Below the pieces are notes generated by a model that searched no databases, was not told the DNA's origin, and worked only from the letters and a program-made list of their open reading frames with translations. 64,000 bases of DNA from Unio delphinus (lineage: Eukaryota; Mollusca; Bivalvia; Unionida; Unionidae): positions 758,001 to 822,000 of the forward strand of contig JAQISU010000192.1 in NCBI GenBank assembly GCA_029339505.1, read 5' to 3'. Positions within the stretch are counted from its first letter, which is position 1; the number at the start of each line of letters is the position of its first letter. A program made the translations under genes and the position numbers. Shown here in pieces: positions 59,546 through 64,000 of the stretch.

Positions 59546-62289
59546 GCACACAAATAAGTTTTATTGAGTCAGCAATTTTGATAATATATTTCATTATTAT
59601 CACTTTAGCATTATATGTGCGTTGGAAATAAATGATCTGATTTATGCACTTTAGTTGGATATAGTTTTATTGTGTTTTAAAATGAATAGTAATTCATTAT
59701 TGCCAATATGATGCAGTAACCTAAATATCCAGCAACCGAAAAGAAGTCACCACATTTGCTTTTAATTAGACCAAATCTGCATTTTTCGTTCACTGTTTAG
59801 GAATATTCAAAGAAAGATACATGCAGATATGCCATCTTGCGTGATTGAAACCTTTTTGTCATCGGTTCAACCCATTTGTTTTTTTTTTGTAGAATGAGAG
59901 CTCTCAGTATCCTTTAAAGTTTAACTTATGGTTAATATGAACAATTATTATTTAAAGATTATATACATTGCAACGAATTTTAACTACTCGGTTTACTATA
60001 TCTCGGGTATAATATTGCCCTCAATTCTGACAGTGCGATGTATATAACCATATATATCTGTATTTTCACATAATTAATATAACTTTATACATTGAATTTT
60101 CACAACATCATCTATAGATGACTGCTTGCGAGTTATCTGCTCCTTCAATATATTATATTCACTTTATGGAAACGGAACCTAAAAGAGAGACTGAGGTAAC
60201 CTGACCTGAGTGGACAAGGCGGGTATAGAAGTATAAAAACCGTAGCCTTTTCATAACGAGTTAGACGCTTTACAGCCGAACTACTTACTGTTCCTCGCAA
60301 CACTAGATTGTTGAAAAATTAGGTTGCTAAGATAAACCATTTGATAGTCTGTACTCAGACTGAATAATACTCAACAGAGATAATCTCTGAAACGTTCATT
60401 TCCCATCAAATATTCTAAGTTTGCCAATGAAATCTTTAGCAATGGAACTAGTTGTTTTGTTTATTTTATCAAAGACGCTGACTTAACTTTGACGCACTTG
60501 CTTTTCTTTTTTGATCAAGACCACTCATCCCCTGCTCATTTTAAAAATATTAGATGTATGAAATAAAAACGAAAACAATTGTGATACAAAAGTATATTTC
60601 CAGTAGATCCAACGCCTATTAAGTGGTCTATATTGAAAAGAAGCCATTAGGGATAATATTATATGATGAAATGGCGCTTGTTGACATAGCGTTGTACTAA
60701 GCGTCATATTTGCGAAATGGACCCTCTAGCAGGCAACAGCTCGAGAGAAGTGGAGATCGGAGTGGCCTATCGGTTGGCTGGATCACATACCTCCAAACAA
60801 TATCGCATGTTACGTATATTTGATTTAAATCATTTAATTTTGTTTGTCAGATTCAAATGTGACATTTTGGGTTTAAAATTCGTTAGTTGGGAGAGATTTT
60901 CTAGAAATGGATGACCTATATATTTTACAAGTAAACACCAGATGTTGACCTCATTTTCTGACCTTGCTTCAGAGTGTAAACAAGCTTCTAAAATGATTGT
61001 TTGATTCCAAGGACAAAATGGAGTAAAGTATAAACATCTTTCTAATTTAGTTGGGTCATACGATGTTTGCGTGAGTTCTTGAACGTGAGATTGTTCTGAG
61101 AGTCTGGAAGGTCGTGACCCCTTTCCTGTTTACGTAAAAACAGGTATTTAAATTATTGTTTGGGAGAGAACAGTTCAGTAGTTAGTCTGGGCCTTGGAAT
61201 ACAAAAGATGTGTTTTATTGTTTGAGTGTAAATCATTTCAATTCGTTTGGGATCAAGAGGAATTTATTGTGTTATTTATCTAGCAATTAATTGTGCTAAT
61301 TTTGATTATTATAAAACTAAAACTGACTTCATCACGTGACATAGTCGTCCATATTGGATTACATTGTCAAGATTCGAACCTGGAACTATTAGGACACTTT
61401 ATTATCAGGACTCTTGCAATTCCACTAGTGGATTATATTGTGAATTCTTTGTGGATTAATTTTTGGACTTGATTCTCTAAAACCGTAAGTTTATTTATTT
61501 TCTTTTATGAAAATATTTGTACTCAATAAATTGTTTGTTAAATTTTTACAAGCTTGTTAGTTTCACTTCTTTCTATGTTGCTGCTTTTTCGAGCCTAAGC
61601 ACGTAACACGCAGTTTAATTATATATCACATGGGTGAAAGTTGTGTGTCGACGATGAGCGGTCGTACATTATCGTTAGCAAATAACAACCTCTGTTTTCC
61701 TAATTTGTGAGTAAACCAAGTTTTGAACAATAAAATAATTAAAATTAAAAAATGCTATAGAAGATTATCGCTTCAGGGAGGCTGATTTGATAATCTACGC
61801 TTAGCATCAAAGTGTGATTTTGCCACCATATTTGAGCATTCATACGGCATTACTTCAGGATTTGAGTGTACACATTAGTTCGTAAAGGTATGATTGTATG
61901 TCAGAAAAGATGGTATGGCACATTTGCTTTTCTATGAAATCAAAAGACATTGACGAATTGATACCAGTTTACTTTGGTTTGTGTCTTGCTAATGAATTGT
62001 CTTTAAGAGAAATCCGATTTATTTGAAAATCAATATGCGTCATGAGAGATAATAGCCTAATGAAACAAATAATTCAGTTGTCTACACTTATGAAGCAAAA
62101 ATGTCGGTCAGAAGAAGATTCCTTAAAGAGTCAGTCTTTCATGGGATATGATTAGCATTTACGTGAAGAAGCATATGAACCGTGAAATTACACAATTAGA
62201 ACGTTCCTTCTTTTAAAATGAGAACATTCGAAGAAGAAAAAAAACAACTCAAAATACGCGATGTCCAAGTGGTAATCTCCGCGGAATAA
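59546..62289. other. Non-coding host DNA, possible solo LTR-like segment
   Basis: Mostly featureless. At about 60,945-61,610 a TATTTAAA box (61,144), a TTCAGTAGTTAGT initiator-like step about 30 bp on and an AATAAA signal (61,535) occur in LTR-like order between TGTT and AACA ends. No flanking duplication was found. A 65-codon frame at 60,717-60,914 shows no motif. Confidence 0.3.
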
Positions 62290-62480
62290 GAACTAAGTGC
62301 TAAAACTCTTACAACAAGAACTGTTTAAGTGCTAAAACTCGCAGAATAAGACATGTCTCAGTGCTAAAACCCGCGAAATAACAGTTAAATGCTAAAACCC
62401 TCTGAATAATAGCTGTTTAAGTGCTAAAAGCCGCGGAATAAAAACTGTCTAAATGCTAAAACCCGCGGAATAAGAGCTAA
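62290..62480. repeat. About 31-bp tandem repeat, six copies
   Basis: GTGCTAAAACCCGCGGAATAA-type units start at 62,299, 62,331, 62,362, 62,391, 62,422 and 62,454 with moderate divergence. Confidence 0.88.
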
Positions 62481-63380
62481 GATAAATCAAATAATCTGAC
62501 TGCGCAGAGATTCTGTAAAACAAGTTGAAAGAAATGTTCTTTATTTATCTACTGGGATGACGTAATTAACACAGACAATGTTTTCTATTTGAGTATTGTG
62601 ATATTATTATTAAGACAGACAATGATCTCTTCGAATACTGGAATATTTGAATTAACACAGACATCGGGATATTCAAATTACCACAATATCCTTTTCCAGC
62701 ATTGGAATATTGTAAATAACACTGTCAATGTTTCAATGTTTGATTCGATTCAAATTGTTCCCTGTTGGTGTTATTTCTAGTGACTGAAAAAAACTTAGCA
62801 TTTGATCTCATTTGTTACCATGCAGTGGATGAATATACTAAATCTGCGTTGGATTTGTATTAGATTGCATTTCGTTTACATTTGAAATGCATTGGAAATT
62901 CACTTATATTCCTTTATCACTGAAGTGATTTCAGCTTCATCTGCAATCTCTTGAGTTTCGCGTGCCGTCTTAGAATGTTTTATCGCTTCCCATCAAGGTT
63001 TATTTTCGTTTTAGTTAAATTTGGGTCTAAATGGTACTGCATTAACTCATCTTGGATCTTCGACTATTTTCATGCATAATAATATTGCAAACCGTTTTCT
63101 ATAATTTGTTCTTTTCAATAAAATGTTAAATTCATGAAATGCAAAGGACATGGTTTTTAGTACAACAACTGAAACTATAATCGCGATAAATGTAAACATA
63201 CAGCTGTAGAGTATATATGCACAAATATACATAACATTTTCTTGAATTCAATGAATTGTTCAGTGCGCTTTAAAATAATGCCGGTAATTGTTTTTTTTTA
63301 AATTTTGTTTTCACTTTCCACCACCTAACTGTCCTTGCAAAACGATTCACATTCGGGAATCGTGTCAACAATATTACGAA
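62481..63380. other. Non-coding host DNA
   Basis: Contains loose repeats of ACACAGACAATG-type phrases near 62,570-62,730. No gene recognised. Confidence 0.4.
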
Positions 63381-63498
63381 TATAGCACATGCGAATCTTA
63401 TTGTCAGTACATTAATATCTGGATAGTTATTTATTCAGATATAGCACATGCGAATCTTATTGTCATTACATTAATATCTGGATAATTATTTAGTCAGA
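63381..63498. repeat. 59-bp tandem duplication
   Basis: TATAGCACATGCGAATCTTA starts at 63,381 and again at 63,440; the two units differ at a few bases. Confidence 0.9.
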
Positions 63499-63589
63499 TC
63501 TCAGAATCAAATATAAGTCCGGGAGCAGACCTGCATGATGCCCGTACCTGTATTAATCAGATGAATGTAGACGAAACAATTATCAGTCA

Positions 63590-64000
63590 TATATACGAAC
63601 AAGGATAAACTCATTTATCAGTCACATTTAAACAAGGGAAACGTCATTTATCACTCACATTTAAACAAGGAAAACGTCATTTATTAGTCACATTTTAACA
63701 TGGATAAAGTCACATTTTAACAAGGAAAACATCATTTATAAGTCACATTTAAACAAGGAAAACATCATTTATCAGTCACATTTTAACAAGGGTAAATTTT
63801 TCATTTATCAGTCACATTTTAACAAGGAAAACATCATTTATCAGTCACATTTAAACAAGGAAAACATTATTTATTAGTCACATTTAAACATGCATAAAGT
63901 CATTTATCAGTCACATTTTAACAAGGAAAACGTCATTTATTAGTCACATTTAAACATGGATAAAGTCACATTTTAACAAGGAAAACATCATTTATCAGTC
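63590..64000. repeat. About 33-bp satellite-like array, running off the window
   Basis: CATTTATCAGTCACATTTAA followed by an ACAAGGAAAACAT-type segment repeats about a dozen times with small variants and is still going at the last base. Confidence 0.92.

Noticed and set aside
60945..61610. Solo LTR
   Set aside because: TATA, initiator and poly(A) signals are in LTR order, but no target duplication or second copy was found, so it is only mentioned as a possibility.

Overview
The window is eukaryotic, AT-rich invertebrate DNA. Microsatellites, tRNA-derived SINEs, LINE fragments, an LTR retrotransposon and two Maverick/Polinton elements leave no recognisable host gene. A marine invertebrate, perhaps a mollusc, would fit the repeat types, but the species cannot be fixed from the sequence.

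Layout. 1-10,537: non-coding host DNA with a LINE reverse-transcriptase relic (about 2.64-2.9 kb), a SINE (6.3 kb) and several tandem repeats. 10,538-16,571: a young Ty3/gypsy-type retrotransposon on the minus strand, inserted in a GTAT microsatellite. Its one long frame encodes Gag, protease and integrase but no reverse transcriptase or RNase H. 19,392-21,347 and 53,426-54,340: the two halves of one degenerate minus-strand LINE, split by a 32-kb insertion. 21,348-53,420: that insertion, a Maverick/Polinton ('outer') with 228-bp terminal inverted repeats and a TGAAA target duplication. It is itself split at 29,953/46,549 by a second, related, apparently intact Maverick ('inner', 29,954-46,543, 16,590 bp, 334-bp TIRs, AGGAG target duplication). 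54,341-64,000: host DNA with several SINEs and satellite-like repeats.

Both Mavericks have the same gene order. On the left are a packaging ATPase (minus) back to back with a small zinc ribbon, then a phospholipase-A2-like frame, a DDE integrase and a convergent DNA polymerase B-helicase-HNH gene. Then come a Cys-rich protein, an HNH endonuclease, two unknown proteins, a small basic protein, the major capsid protein, a hydrophobic protein, an adenain-like protease, a fiber-like protein, a two-membrane-segment protein and a penton/minor-capsid-like protein. The set describes a virus-like element that replicates its own DNA with PolB, integrates through TIRs, and builds and matures a capsid. 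The inner copy has no visible inactivating change. The outer copy carries frameshifts, a nonsense codon in the capsid gene and the inner insertion.

Four points stand out. (1) A family of 15-19-bp perfect or near-perfect palindromes, roughly GAAANNC-(2-3 nt)-GNNTTTC, is scattered through both Mavericks. Comparing the two copies shows filled and empty sites, including in-frame insertions in proteins and one site where both arms changed together. (2) A conserved A_AAA_AAC heptamer joins the zinc ribbon to the phospholipase frame, which has no usable ATG of its own; this looks like programmed -1 frameshifting. (3) The polymerase, an SF1 helicase and an HNH domain are fused in one gene. (4) Several structural proteins carry adenain-type cleavage motifs conserved between the two copies.
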